The notes: a model not told the origin generated them from the sequence alone. DNA of 64,000 nucleotides from Edaphobacter acidisoli (GCF_014642855.1 NZ_BMJB01000001.1:3038001-3102000); one strand, 5' to 3'. Shown: positions 44,027 to 53,108, numbered from the stretch's first letter. Translations and numbers: made by a program.

Positions 44027-45151
44027 TTGGTCAACATGTCTCACGGTCGCCCATGGTTGGAACGGCTGTTTGCGGAGGCGGATGTCGCCCTGAACGGGCG
44101 CCGCCCATGGGACATCCAGGTGCGCGACGAGCGGTTCTACCCTGCGGTGCTGCATGGCGGCGTGCTGGCCTTCGGCGAATCCTACATGGCTGGCTGGTGG
44201 GACTCCGACGCACTCGACGAACTGGCCGGTCATCTGGCCGCGCACCACGTCGCTAGCCGTGCACGTCTCAAGCCTGCCAATCTTCTGCTCGGCATCCAAG
44301 CTGTCCTCGGCAATCTTGGAGCAAAACGCCGGGCATTCAAGGTTGGCGAGCAGCATTACAACCTCGGCAACGATCTCTTTGAACGTATGCTCGACCAACG
44401 CATGACCTACTCCTGCGGCTACTGGCGCGAGGCTACGACGCTCGACCAGGCGCAGGAGGCCAAGCTCGATCTTGTCTGTCGCAAGCTAGGCCTGTGCGCG
44501 GGCCAGCGCGTACTCGACCTCGGCTGTGGCTGGGGAAGCTTTGCGAAGTTCGCCGCCGAACGTTATGGCGCAAACGTTGTGGGCGTCACCGTCTCGCGCG
44601 AGCAGGTCGAATGGGCTCGCGAACACTGCCAAGGCCTTCCGGTCGAGGTCCGGTTGCAGGATTACCGTGATGTCGAAGGCTCTTTCGACCACGTCGTTTC
44701 CATCGGCATGTTCGAGCACGTTGGCTACAAAAACTATGAATCGTTCATGAAGGTGGCCGAGCGTTGCCTTACAGGCGATGGGCTCTTTCTGCTCCACACG
44801 CTTGGCCGCAACACCTCTGCCAGCCACACCAATCCATGGATACACAAATACATCTTTCCCAATGGCATGTTGCCGTCAGTCGCGCAAATTGGCCGCGCGG
44901 CCGAAGGACGCTTCGTCATGGAGGATTGGCATAATTTCGGCGCCTACTACTACAACACCCTCGTTGCATGGTTCCGCAACTTCGACCTTCACTGGCCCGA
45001 AATCTCCGCGAAATATGGTCCCACCTTCTACCGCATGTGGAAGTACTACCTGCTGTCCTGCGCCGGTGCGCTCAAAGCCCGCGAAGCGCAACTCTGGCAG
45101 GTTGCTTTCTCCAGGCACGGTGTTCCCGGCGGATACGAAACCGTCCGCTAG
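44027..45151 (+). CDS. cfa: Cyclopropane-fatty-acyl-phospholipid synthase
   Basis: 374 aa. Methylenates cis double bonds of membrane phospholipid acyl chains using S-adenosylmethionine. N-terminal domain about 1-105 (FYPAVLHGGVLAFGESYMAGWWD), then LGNDLFERMLDQRMTYSCGYW, SAM motif I VLDLGCGWGSFA and FEHVGYKNY. TTG 44027 has GGAG five bases upstream; ATG 44036 is the alternative. Its position beside dps matches the shared stationary-phase role of both genes in other bacteria. Ends three bases from the convergent decarboxylase stop. Confidence 0.92.
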   Translation: MVNMSHGRPWLERLFAEADVALNGRRPWDIQVRDERFYPAVLHGGVLAFGESYMAGWWDSDALDELAGHLAAHHVASRARLKPANLLLGIQAVLGNLGAKRRAFKVGEQHYNLGNDLFERMLDQRMTYSCGYWREATTLDQAQEAKLDLVCRKLGLCAGQRVLDLGCGWGSFAKFAAERYGANVVGVTVSREQVEWAREHCQGLPVEVRLQDYRDVEGSFDHVVSIGMFEHVGYKNYESFMKVAERCLTGDGLFLLHTLGRNTSASHTNPWIHKYIFPNGMLPSVAQIGRAAEGRFVMEDWHNFGAYYYNTLVAWFRNFDLHWPEISAKYGPTFYRMWKYYLLSCAGALKAREAQLWQVAFSRHGVPGGYETVR

Positions 45152-45154
45152 CGC

Positions 45155-46537
45155 TCACAAAACCTGCTTTGCGGCTCCATCCAGCCGCTGCCAAATTTCG
45201 TCCAGCCAGGCAAGATGCTCCGGCTTCATCAGCACCGACCGCAGACACGTCACATAAGACCTCGCTTCAGGCCTGACACTCCATGCATCTCGCGGAAAGA
45301 ACGACACCGGCAACTTTGCCAGCGCCAGGTGTAAGTCAAGTTTTGCAGCCCCGTCAAAGACCACCTGCGCCAGCGCCGACGATGCTTCAGTCGTCTCCGA
45401 CTGTACGGTCCAGAACACAATATCGAGCTGAGGCGCACTCACCGGTGTTATAAAGCGTGAATCGGCAGTAAGCCGATGGTGAAGCATAAGCGCTGCCTTG
45501 CGCCCAGCCTCAAGTCCCCGCGCAAACTCTCCATCGCGCACATAGGGAAGCAGTTGCTGCGTAGCCCATAGCGCGACCGCTGCCGCTCCGGCCCGAGAGC
45601 ATTCCAGCGAAATCTCACCCAGATGCAGTTCCTTCGAAGAAAAGTAGGTATACGGCGAATCATGCTTGTACAGCCGTCCAACGGCAGGATCGCGGAACAT
45701 TACGCACCCGCATCCATACGGTTGAAGACCGTGCTTGTGCGGATCAATCACAATCGAGTCCACCTGCGCCAGTGCGTCGTAAGCAGCTCGCGCCTCGCGC
45801 TCCAGATTCTTTGCCAGCGTGAAATAGCCTCCATACGCTGCATCGACATGCACGCGGAAGCCGTATCTCTGCTGTAGCGTCAGAATCTTGTCCAGCGGGT
45901 CCACCGAACCTATTGCCGTTGTTCCCAGTGTTGCAACCACAGTCCCAATCTCTCCACGCGCAACCATTTCCTCTAGCGCATTCATGTCCATGCATCCCGA
46001 ATGATCGACCGGCACGGCAATGAAGGGCAGTCCCAGCACTCCGCTGATCCTGCTGTGTGTATAGTGCGCCTGCTCAGAAGCAGCAATTGCTTTGGGTGTG
46101 TTGTCTGCGCTCCGCATAAGCTGCCCGGCAATCCACAAAGCTTCAAGGTTGGCGAATGTTCCTCCGCTCGTCAAATGCCCCAGATGTTCTCGCCAGCCGA
46201 ACATCTTAGCCAGCGCCGCCACGGCTTCTACCTCCATGGCCGAGCTAGCGCGACCACCGTCAAGCGCATGGTTGTTAGGGTTTACGGACATCGCCAGCGT
46301 ATACGCTGCCCGCGCAATAGGATGTGGCGGCTTCAACATCTGCCCGGCATACAAAGGATGCCCATACGGATAGTTGTCGCGGAGCCTCTCCGCCGCCAGC
46401 CCCAAAATCCTCTGCGCTTCTGCACCAAACGCGGCCGGGCGGGCTTCCGGCAGCCGGTCGAATCCTTCGTCCAACTGTCCCTGGGCCTCGGCGATCAACT
46501 CAAACAGGCCATCTCGTGACATCGCTTCTTCTGGCAT
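45155..46537 (-). CDS. PLP-dependent group II amino-acid decarboxylase family protein
   Basis: 460 aa. Fold-type I PLP enzyme of the aromatic-amino-acid/glutamate decarboxylase group: GHLTSGGTFANLEAL, HVDAAYGGYF, and the PLP lysine in DPHKHGLQPYGCG. Conserved YAGQMLKPPHPIA opening. Removes CO2 from an L-amino acid to make an amine; the substrate (tyrosine, tryptophan, diaminobutyrate, aspartate) is not fixed by visible residues. Start MPEEAM (46537) has AGGA four bases upstream; MSRD (46522) is possible. No transporter or polyamine gene is adjacent. Confidence 0.85.
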   Translation of the reverse strand: MPEEAMSRDGLFELIAEAQGQLDEGFDRLPEARPAAFGAEAQRILGLAAERLRDNYPYGHPLYAGQMLKPPHPIARAAYTLAMSVNPNNHALDGGRASSAMEVEAVAALAKMFGWREHLGHLTSGGTFANLEALWIAGQLMRSADNTPKAIAASEQAHYTHSRISGVLGLPFIAVPVDHSGCMDMNALEEMVARGEIGTVVATLGTTAIGSVDPLDKILTLQQRYGFRVHVDAAYGGYFTLAKNLEREARAAYDALAQVDSIVIDPHKHGLQPYGCGCVMFRDPAVGRLYKHDSPYTYFSSKELHLGEISLECSRAGAAAVALWATQQLLPYVRDGEFARGLEAGRKAALMLHHRLTADSRFITPVSAPQLDIVFWTVQSETTEASSALAQVVFDGAAKLDLHLALAKLPVSFFPRDAWSVRPEARSYVTCLRSVLMKPEHLAWLDEIWQRLDGAAKQVL

Positions 46538-46602
46538 ACATCCTGGTATTTTTCCGTAGCGGAAAACAACAGCATTACTCTTTAGCCGATGTTCAGGTCC
46601 GC

Positions 46603-46899
46603 TTACAGCTCATGTGTAATAAACCCGAACTTTAGATAGAGCCCAATGATCGTTGCAAGCACCACTGCGATCGTCGTCCAGGGGACCGCTCTGCTTAGCC
46701 GTTTCGTCATGGCCTGGAAGATGACGATCAGCACATACAGCGCGATCATCAGGATCAGCCCATCGGCTACAAAGACATGCGTATAACTAGGTGTCGCGGT
46801 CAGCACATGCGTGATGTGAAACGGAGGAAACAGCGATCCAGCCGCAAACACAATCATGAAGATCACGAACTGTAGGCAGAGAAAAAAGAAGTTTTTCAT
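46603..46899 (-). CDS. Small three-helix membrane protein, unknown function
   Basis: 98 aa with three predicted transmembrane helices: FFFLCLQFVIFMIVFAAG (4-21), VADGLILMIALYVLIVIF (43-60) and VPWTTIAVVLATIIGLYL (about 72-90). No recognised domain. ATG 46899 begins right at the first helix; a longer open frame upstream is low in hydrophobics and unlikely. Lies between the esterase and decarboxylase genes on the same strand, 65 bases before the latter. Confidence 0.65.
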   Translation of the reverse strand: MKNFFFLCLQFVIFMIVFAAGSLFPPFHITHVLTATPSYTHVFVADGLILMIALYVLIVIFQAMTKRLSRAVPWTTIAVVLATIIGLYLKFGFITHEL

Positions 46900-46994
46900 G
46901 GTCTCACTATTCTGCCGCAAGGTTACTACACACAGTATGCAGTTCGCCTTTACTCCAGCGCCTCCGAGGTAACGGACTTGAGCTGATTGTCCGC

Positions 46995-47909
46995 CTACTT
47001 GCCTTCGCCCTGATGAGGAACATCGCCCCCAATCACATGGATCGTATGGAGCCATGTCTCAGCAAGCGCGGGCCAGTGGGTGATGGGCAAAGCGGTTGGC
47101 CGCAATCCATATCCATGCCCGCCCTGAGAAAAGATGTGCAGCTCCGCCGGGACCTTGTTTTCCTTCAACGCTTGAAAATACAGCAACACATTCTCTTCAT
47201 GAACGGGGTCATCTTCGGCCTGAAGCAGAAACGTCGGCGGAGTGTTCGGTCCCGGATCGATGCCGTCTGCCAACTTGTTCAACGCCGGCTCATCTGTTAG
47301 ATAGCCAGGGTAGATAATCAGCGCGAAATCCGGACGCGCATTCAGCTCATGCTCCGGTTCGCCGGGACGCCGGAAGTCCGGGTGGCTGCACAACACCACG
47401 GCCAGATGCGCGCCCGCTGAAAATCCCAGTACACCCACACGATGCGGATCAATCTTCCATTCGGTAGCGTGGGCGCGTGTGATGCGCATTGCCTGCTGCG
47501 CATCTTCCAGATCGGCAGTGTTCTTCGGAAAGTGCGCTGCAAACGGCACACGGTACTTCACTAGCGCACAGTTCACGCCGATCGCGTTCAGCCATGTGCA
47601 GACCTCCGTGCCTTCCAGGTCATAGGCCAGGATGCGATAGCCGCCACCTGGAAACACCACCACCGTTGCGCCAGTGTTCTTGTCTTCACCAGCAGGATAG
47701 AACGCGAGCGTTGGTCTGCTCACATTGGTCAGGTGCATGAGTGGCTTGCCTGCAACCAGTGCGTCTGTGGGTTTGGTAATGTCCTGCTCGGCGCCGCCGG
47801 TGTAGGGCTCAGGCGCGCCATTGGGCCAAAGCGGCAATGTAACCTTCTGCGCTGGGGCTAGGGACGCTAACGAGAGGAGAACGGTGGCAAGCAAAACGTA
47901 TCTGGGCAC
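46995..47909 (-). CDS. Secreted alpha/beta-hydrolase (acetyl-xylan-esterase-like)
   Basis: 304 aa. Signal peptide (1-20, SLASLAPAQ). HGG-like oxyanion region VVVFPGGGYRIL, nucleophile Ser in GFSAGAHLA, acid Asp in QAEDDPVH, and His in SQGGHGYGL. Resembles the BD-FAE/xylan acetylesterase-type hydrolases common beside polysaccharide-degrading genes. Probably deacetylates hemicellulose oligosaccharides in the periplasm. An inverted repeat lies just upstream. Confidence 0.85.
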   Translation of the reverse strand: MPRYVLLATVLLSLASLAPAQKVTLPLWPNGAPEPYTGGAEQDITKPTDALVAGKPLMHLTNVSRPTLAFYPAGEDKNTGATVVVFPGGGYRILAYDLEGTEVCTWLNAIGVNCALVKYRVPFAAHFPKNTADLEDAQQAMRITRAHATEWKIDPHRVGVLGFSAGAHLAVVLCSHPDFRRPGEPEHELNARPDFALIIYPGYLTDEPALNKLADGIDPGPNTPPTFLLQAEDDPVHEENVLLYFQALKENKVPAELHIFSQGGHGYGLRPTALPITHWPALAETWLHTIHVIGGDVPHQGEGK

Positions 47910-47920
47910 GCAGCCATACT

Positions 47921-47936
47921 AATACGTTTTTGTATT
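47921..47936. promoter_or_regulatory. Inverted repeat AATAC-N6-GTATT upstream of the esterase gene
   Basis: Perfect 5+5 dyad in an AT-rich stretch 12 bases before the esterase start; overlaps the expected promoter. Possible operator. Confidence 0.35.
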
Positions 47937-47982
47937 GTCTAAAATACTTTGCGATGCCTACTAGAGGATTCGCATAATTCCG

Positions 47983-48810
47983 CTAATTCATCCAGCGCCG
48001 GTCCTTCGGGCTCTTCCGCTCTTCGTCTGGATCGATGTACCGGCCCTCGTTGTCGAAGTGGACCACACGGTTCTGCTTCCGCATGTAGACCTCGAACTTG
48101 CGGGCTGCGCGACGGCGCTTCCATCGGTAATAGCCATTACGCACGCTGAAGTACTGCTCCGACGCCCCAAATGCCATCCCCCGGCTGGGCGCAAACTTTG
48201 TGAATAAAAATCCAGACAGTGCACCAGCAAGCTCCAGCAGCGCGCCAAATGTGTCCGATTCCTTCAGGAACAGTGCCAGTGCCACCAGAATGAAGATGGC
48301 CACCATGTACTTCGCTTTGATCCGCAACACAAACCACAGGTAGAACTCCTGATCGCCAAACAACATTGCGACTGCGATCATCAGCCCCGATATTCCACCC
48401 CATGCGCCCGATCCGACAGCTTCAGGTCGCAACCCCAGTACCCGCGTGTAGGCAATCGCCGATGCGATTACACCGCCGCCGATGGCTGAAGCCGCGTATA
48501 GCTCCCACAGCCAGCGCGTCCCTCGTGCTTCCTCCAGCAGATAGCCAATAAACCACAGCGTCAGCATTGCAAATGCGATATTCAGAACGCCATCGTTGAT
48601 AAACGAGTAAGTGAAGAGCTGCCAGATCTCTCCATGCGTGACAGCCAGAGGCCTCAGCAACGAATGGCGCAGCAGCACCTGGGCCAGACCCGGTGTCAGC
48701 CAGTTCATCAGCGCTAGTGCGAAGAACACCGCCAGGTTGGCCACAATGATGCCGCGCGTCGCACCAGAGAACGACGGCAGGCTCAGCGAGATGGGTCCGG
48801 AACGTGGCAT
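47983..48810 (-). CDS. Rhomboid-fold membrane protein, catalytically degenerate
   Basis: 275 aa, about six transmembrane helices (ANLAVFFALALM, AFAMLTLWFIGYLL, ELYAASAIGGGVIASAI, SGLMIAVAMLFG, VAIFILVALALFL, ELAGALSGFLF). The rhomboid nucleophile motif GISG is kept (Ser141), but the helix-6 histidine of the usual AHLGGALxG is Glu193 here (LELAGALSG), and the helix-2 His/Asn pair reads NIAFA. It therefore lacks a catalytic dyad and may act as a rhomboid pseudoprotease that binds rather than cuts. A basic C-terminal tail (GYYRWKRRRAARKFEVYMR) is cytoplasmic. Starts 15 bases after the M28 peptidase stop. Confidence 0.8.
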   Translation of the reverse strand: MPRSGPISLSLPSFSGATRGIIVANLAVFFALALMNWLTPGLAQVLLRHSLLRPLAVTHGEIWQLFTYSFINDGVLNIAFAMLTLWFIGYLLEEARGTRWLWELYAASAIGGGVIASAIAYTRVLGLRPEAVGSGAWGGISGLMIAVAMLFGDQEFYLWFVLRIKAKYMVAIFILVALALFLKESDTFGALLELAGALSGFLFTKFAPSRGMAFGASEQYFSVRNGYYRWKRRRAARKFEVYMRKQNRVVHFDNEGRYIDPDEERKSPKDRRWMN

Positions 48811-48825
48811 GTCACCGCTCGTCTT

Positions 48826-50334
48826 CTATTTCACCACAGTAGATGGCGCCTTGTTTCGCGCCGGAGAGGGCAAGACCGCCGGACTACGATGCCCAGCCTC
48901 ATCTACCGTCCGCACACCGAAGATAACGTTGTCCTTTGAGATCGGTACCTTGATGGTCGTCACTGCGCCCGCACTTACGCTCATGGTCCAGTTCGAAGCA
49001 GTCGTGTCGCGCCAGACTATCTCGTATGTTGCATTTGCGGGCATCCCGGCAGGCGGCTCCCACGTCAATTCCGTATTGTTATCAAGCGCGGCTGTGATGA
49101 TATGAACATTCCGCGGCTCGCCAGGTGCTGCGGCCAATGTTGCCAGCGTTGCCGCATTCAGCCTCGCCACGTTGGCAACATAGTTGAAGTCCACAAACTG
49201 AAGCAGATCGCCATACTGCACACCATCTTCGACGCGGACATTCTGATGCTGGTGGTTGAAATTCTCACGCCATTCCGTAAATCGCACAGCGGCAAAGCCT
49301 TCCTGGCTGAAGCTGATATGGTCGCCGCCGCGCAGGAAGCGGTCGCGCCGGAAGATAAGCACTGGATGAAACGCCGGAACCAGCCGCAGATGCTGGCTGC
49401 GCAGGCGTCCAGGTGTCGAAGCGGGCCGTTCTGCCGAAGGCGAAAAATAGGTTGCTCCCACATCGGCCACCACGCGCGCAAGCTCACGTGCGGATGAATC
49501 GCTCTCAGCTCCTTCCGAGCGGATGAGATTGATCTGCTGCGGCGTCGCGTTGCTCGGGATGCCTTCGGAGAAGACGCGCACCGCTGCCTTGTCCTGAAGC
49601 GTATCGCCCGGCGTCGTGTCTCCACCGACGATGTCGTTATTGAGCACAGCTTCAAGCTGCCAACCCTCGGACTTTGCGAGCTTCGCCAGATGCGCGCTGC
49701 CGTTAAGCCCTTGCTCTTCGCCCGCGACTGCGGCGAAGACAATGCTGGCCGGGAACTTATGCTTGCTCAGCACACGCGCGCACTCCAGCGAGACGGCCAC
49801 GCCGCTCGCATCATCGTTTGCTCCGGGCGCCGGGTCATGCGTGTTCAACGTGTCCGAGTTGCGCGAGTCATAGTGGCCCGTGACCAAAACCATGCGCGCA
49901 ACCTGGGCCGGATCAGTCCCGCGCAGGATCGCATAAATGTTCGTAATCTTTGTCGGCTTGAGGATGCGCGAAGAGGGTCCCGTCTGAGGTGGCTCAACAA
50001 AATCATCACGCTTGACCTCAAGGCAGCCGCCGCACTCGCGCGATATCTCTTTGAATTGCGACTCGATCCAGTCCGCAGCCGCGCTGACCCCGGTGTTGGG
50101 AGGTAGGTCCGTGTCCATGCTGGAGAGCGTGCTACGGTTCTTGAAACTGACCAGCTTCTCGATAGTCGCCTGCACCTGTGCGGCAGAGACATCGCGGAGC
50201 GCAGCAGCGATGGCCGGGTCCGCCGGCGCAGTCTGAACAGATGTACCCTGGCCGTAAAGAGGCGCCGCGAGCAACAGCGAGCCCGCAACAAAAACGCTGC
50301 TCACTCGGTGGAAGAAACTGCGTCCAATGGTCAC
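48826..50334 (-). CDS. Secreted M28-family zinc aminopeptidase with C-terminal fibronectin-III-like domain
   Basis: 502 aa. Signal peptide (1-29, AGSLLLAAPLYGQ). Zinc ligands and catalytic residues of M28: His in VTGHYDSRNSD, Asp in APGANDDASG, Glu pair in AAVAGEEQGLNG, Asp in LNNDIVGGD. After about residue 400 a domain with TELTWEPPAG and ATYEIVWRDT resembles fibronectin type III. Removes N-terminal residues from peptides outside the cytoplasm. GTG 50334 has AAGGAGG four bases upstream. Likely co-transcribed with the degenerate rhomboid. Confidence 0.9.
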   Translation of the reverse strand: MTIGRSFFHRVSSVFVAGSLLLAAPLYGQGTSVQTAPADPAIAAALRDVSAAQVQATIEKLVSFKNRSTLSSMDTDLPPNTGVSAAADWIESQFKEISRECGGCLEVKRDDFVEPPQTGPSSRILKPTKITNIYAILRGTDPAQVARMVLVTGHYDSRNSDTLNTHDPAPGANDDASGVAVSLECARVLSKHKFPASIVFAAVAGEEQGLNGSAHLAKLAKSEGWQLEAVLNNDIVGGDTTPGDTLQDKAAVRVFSEGIPSNATPQQINLIRSEGAESDSSARELARVVADVGATYFSPSAERPASTPGRLRSQHLRLVPAFHPVLIFRRDRFLRGGDHISFSQEGFAAVRFTEWRENFNHQHQNVRVEDGVQYGDLLQFVDFNYVANVARLNAATLATLAAAPGEPRNVHIITAALDNNTELTWEPPAGMPANATYEIVWRDTTASNWTMSVSAGAVTTIKVPISKDNVIFGVRTVDEAGHRSPAVLPSPARNKAPSTVVK

Positions 50335-50490
50335 GAATTCCTCCTTGTGTGGAAACCCGTTCGCTGTGGCAAACGTAATCTTGACGAACCGGCTGGATGG
50401 CCGCTAAATAAAACTAGTGGATTGGTCCGCAAACTCCGTTCCCATCATCCTACAGACCGGTGACGGACCCCAACCCGGAGGCATTGAATC

Positions 50491-50691
50491 ATGGCAGTTG
50501 TATGTCCTGAATGCGACAACCCCATCGTTGTAGACGAAGATGCGGTTGAGGAAGGCGAGACGCTTCAGTGCGACGAGTGCGGTATCGAGCTGGAGGTTGT
50601 CTCCATCGATCCGATCGAACTGGTAGCGGCCGAAGAGGCCGGCTACGACGACGAAGAGACCATGCACATGGCCGAGGAGGACGACGAGTAG
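50491..50691 (+). CDS. lysW: LysW-like amino-group-carrier zinc-ribbon protein
   Basis: 66 aa acidic protein with a Cys4 zinc ribbon (Cys5, Cys8, Cys27, Cys30: CPECDN ... CDECG) and the LysW core [13 protein letters not shown]. LysW carries lysine/arginine/ornithine precursors on the gamma-carboxyl of its C-terminal Glu during biosynthesis in Thermus, Deinococcus and archaea. Here the C-terminus is EEDDE, not the classical EDWGE, but it still ends in Glu. No LysX/ArgX or other AAA-pathway gene is near. GGAGG lies about nine bases before the ATG. Function may differ from lysine biosynthesis. Confidence 0.75.
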   Translation: MAVVCPECDNPIVVDEDAVEEGETLQCDECGIELEVVSIDPIELVAAEEAGYDDEETMHMAEEDDE

Positions 50692-50715
50692 CTGCGTTCG
50701 TCTAAACGTCAGACG

Positions 50716-50721
50716 TATACT
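50716..50721 (+). promoter_or_regulatory. -10-like element (TATACT) for a possible leaderless mRNA
   Basis: Seven bases before ATG 50729; no Shine-Dalgarno site. Same geometry as 31766-31771 and 32318-32323. Confidence 0.4.
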
Positions 50722-50728
50722 CGAACCT

Positions 50729-51103
50729 ATGACGCGCACTTACTCTTTGTCCCGTACATTTGCCGATAAAGCTCTTCTCGCCGTCCTTGCCTTGGCAGCG
50801 GTCTCGCTGGTCGTGTCTATTCCTGCGCACGCACAGTCTGCACAGCGCGTGGTGCAGGGCAAAGTCATCGACAAGGCTGACGCCCCAGTCAAAGGCGCGG
50901 TTGTTTATCTGAAGGATGATCAGTCACTCTCCGTCAAAAGCGCCATCTCCGGTAACGATGGCAGCTACCGCTTCGGCCAGCTTGCCCAGAACACAGACTA
51001 CGAGCTGTGGGCAACAAGCGACGGCAAAAAGAGCGCCACAAAGACCATCAGCTCCTTCGAAAACAAGAACCAGTTCTATATCGACCTCAAGATCAACAAG
51101 TAG
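50729..51103 (+). CDS. Small secreted carboxypeptidase-regulatory-like protein
   Basis: 124 aa. Signal peptide (about 12-36, [15 protein letters not shown]), then a single carboxypeptidase D regulatory-like beta-sandwich ([25 protein letters not shown] ... [25 protein letters not shown]) filling the rest. The same domain caps the TonB receptor at 4109. Probably periplasmic or surface structural/binding protein; no enzyme residues. Confidence 0.8.
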   Translation: MTRTYSLSRTFADKALLAVLALAAVSLVVSIPAHAQSAQRVVQGKVIDKADAPVKGAVVYLKDDQSLSVKSAISGNDGSYRFGQLAQNTDYELWATSDGKKSATKTISSFENKNQFYIDLKINK

Positions 51104-51108
51104 GCCCA

Positions 51109-51456
51109 CTACTCGCAAGCCACGCGGTCGCCGTGGCTTGGGGGATGGCTCGTTACCAGAAACCGCACATCGGAGCCACTTCGATTGAAGGCCTGATGCG
51201 CCATCCCCGGAGCAATCTCCACACCCTCGCCCGCCCGAAGCGTGTGAAAGCTGCGCTCCACCTCCATCGTTAGTTCTCCCTCCAGCACATAGAAGAACTG
51301 CCGCGCCCGGACGTGATAGTGTCGCGCCTCACTCGTGCCCGGAGGCATCCGTTCCTCAATCACGCTCAGCTCAGGCGTACGAACCAGGTGCCAGCCATCG
51401 CAACCCTGCCCCCATAGGTAGTGTTCCGCAGTGTCCTTGCTGATTGTCATCGTCAC
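51109..51456 (-). CDS. Single-domain cupin protein
   Basis: 115 aa. Cupin motif 1 with [19 protein letters not shown] (HxH plus Glu) and motif 2 [11 protein letters not shown]. Small cupins bind a metal and act as isomerases, dioxygenases or sensors; substrate unknown. GTG 51456 overlaps the carboxyltransferase stop as GTGA, so it may be translated by coupling; ATG 51450 is the alternative. Confidence 0.82.
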   Translation of the reverse strand: MTMTISKDTAEHYLWGQGCDGWHLVRTPELSVIEERMPPGTSEARHYHVRARQFFYVLEGELTMEVERSFHTLRAGEGVEIAPGMAHQAFNRSGSDVRFLVTSHPPSHGDRVACE

Positions 51457-53108
51457 AGCGGAATATTCCCATGCTTGCGCGGCGGATTCTTCTCCCGCTT
51501 GGTTCCCAGCATGTCGAGCGCGGTATTCAAATGGCGGCGCGTCTCGCTGGGACGAATCACCGCATCAATGTAACCGCGCTCCGCAGCAACATAGGGATTA
51601 GCGAAGCGCTCGCGGAACTCCTCCACCTTCTCCCTGCGCGCCTCTGCCAGCACTTCGAGCTTCTGCTCTTCCGTCAGCGAGACGCCCTGCGGCATCACAG
51701 CCTGTGCGCGCCGCACCACCGCATCCAGCTCGCGCTTGTAGACGATGTTCACCGCACCCTCCGGCCCCATCACCGCAATCTCCGCAGTAGGCCAGGCAAT
51801 ATTCCAGTCCGTGCGCAGATGCTTCGAGCTCATCACACAATAAGCTCCGCCATAAGCCTTGCGCGTGATGACAGTCATCTTCGGCACAGTAGCTTCGGCG
51901 AACGCATACAAAAGCTTCGCGCCATGACGAATGATGCCGCCATGCTCCTGCTGCACCCCAGGCATGAAGCCGGGCACATCCTCGAACGTAATCAGGGGAA
52001 TATTGAAGGCATCGCAGAAGCGCACAAACCGCGCACCCTTCACGCTCGCATTAATATCGAGCACCCCGGCCAGCACCGCCGGCTGGTTCGCCACGATCCC
52101 CACCGGCCGCCCATTCATCCGCGCGAAGCCTACAACAATGTTGCGCGCATAGTGCTCCTGCACCTCGAAGAGATAGCCATCATCCACAACGCGGCGGATG
52201 ACATCCACCATGTCATAAGGCTGGTTGCTCTCCTCCGGAATCATCGTGTCGAGCGCCACATCAGCGCGGTCCGCCGGGTCCTGCGTCGGCCTGCGCGGCG
52301 GATCGTCCAGATTGTTCGACGGAATAAAGCTCAGCAGCTCGCGTACCGTAGCCAGACACTCCTGGTCGTCGTGCGCCATAAAGTGCGCCACGCCGGAGAT
52401 CTCATTGTGCGTCACGGCCCCGCCCAGCTCAGCCTTGGTCACGTCCTCATGCGTCACCGTCTTGATGACGTCCGGTCCGGTGACAAACATATAACTCGTC
52501 TTCTCGGTCATCACAGTGAAGTCAGTGATAGCAGGCGAGTACACCGCACCGCCCGCGCAAGGCCCCATGATCGCCGAGATCTGCGGAATAACACCGCTCG
52601 AAAGCGTATTGCGCAGAAAAATATCGGTGTAACCGGCCAGCGAGACAACCCCCTCCTGAATGCGCGCACCACCCGAGTCGTTCAGCCCGATGACAGGCGC
52701 GCCCACCCGCGCAGCCATGTCCATCATCTTGACGATCTTCGCCGCATTGGCCTCCGACAGCGAGCCGCCAAAGACAGTAAAGTCCTGCGCGAAGACGAAG
52801 ACAACGCGGCCATGAATCCGCCCATGTCCGGTGATGAATCCATCGCCCGGCACGCGCTGCTGGTCCATGCCAAAATCGGTGGCACGGTGCGTGACAAACT
52901 TGTCGGTCTCTTCGAAAGTTCCCTCATCGAGCAGAAACTCGATGCGCTCGCGGGCAGAAAGCTTGCCAGCCTTCTTCTCACGCGCCCGCCGCTCCGGCCC
53001 GCCGCCTTCTTCAGCAATAGCGTTGCGCGCGGCCAACTCGGCCAGCTTAGTGTGATGTGATGAGTGCTGCTTTGCCTGCACAGGAGCAATATGTTCAGCG
53101 GCTGCCAT
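51453..53108 (-). CDS. Acyl-CoA carboxylase carboxyltransferase subunit (propionyl/methylmalonyl-CoA type)
   Basis: 551 aa crotonase-superfamily dimer of two Rossmann halves. [19 protein letters not shown] opening; first acyl-CoA/biotin pocket [27 protein letters not shown] and [25 protein letters not shown]; second half [28 protein letters not shown] and [12 protein letters not shown]. Transfers the carboxyl group from biotin to propionyl-CoA or a related acyl-CoA. The biotin carboxylase and carrier partners are not in the window. The first about 25 residues are His/Ala-rich and non-conserved. Divergent from dinB. Confidence 0.93.
   Translation of the reverse strand: MAAAEHIAPVQAKQHSSHHTKLAELAARNAIAEEGGGPERRAREKKAGKLSARERIEFLLDEGTFEETDKFVTHRATDFGMDQQRVPGDGFITGHGRIHGRVVFVFAQDFTVFGGSLSEANAAKIVKMMDMAARVGAPVIGLNDSGGARIQEGVVSLAGYTDIFLRNTLSSGVIPQISAIMGPCAGGAVYSPAITDFTVMTEKTSYMFVTGPDVIKTVTHEDVTKAELGGAVTHNEISGVAHFMAHDDQECLATVRELLSFIPSNNLDDPPRRPTQDPADRADVALDTMIPEESNQPYDMVDVIRRVVDDGYLFEVQEHYARNIVVGFARMNGRPVGIVANQPAVLAGVLDINASVKGARFVRFCDAFNIPLITFEDVPGFMPGVQQEHGGIIRHGAKLLYAFAEATVPKMTVITRKAYGGAYCVMSSKHLRTDWNIAWPTAEIAVMGPEGAVNIVYKRELDAVVRRAQAVMPQGVSLTEEQKLEVLAEARREKVEEFRERFANPYVAAERGYIDAVIRPSETRRHLNTALDMLGTKREKNPPRKHGNIPL

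Noticed and set aside
51444..53060. Plus-strand open frame of 538 codons, His/Arg-rich
   Set aside because: Exact antisense shadow of the acyl-CoA carboxyltransferase, which has clear motifs; composition unlike a real protein.
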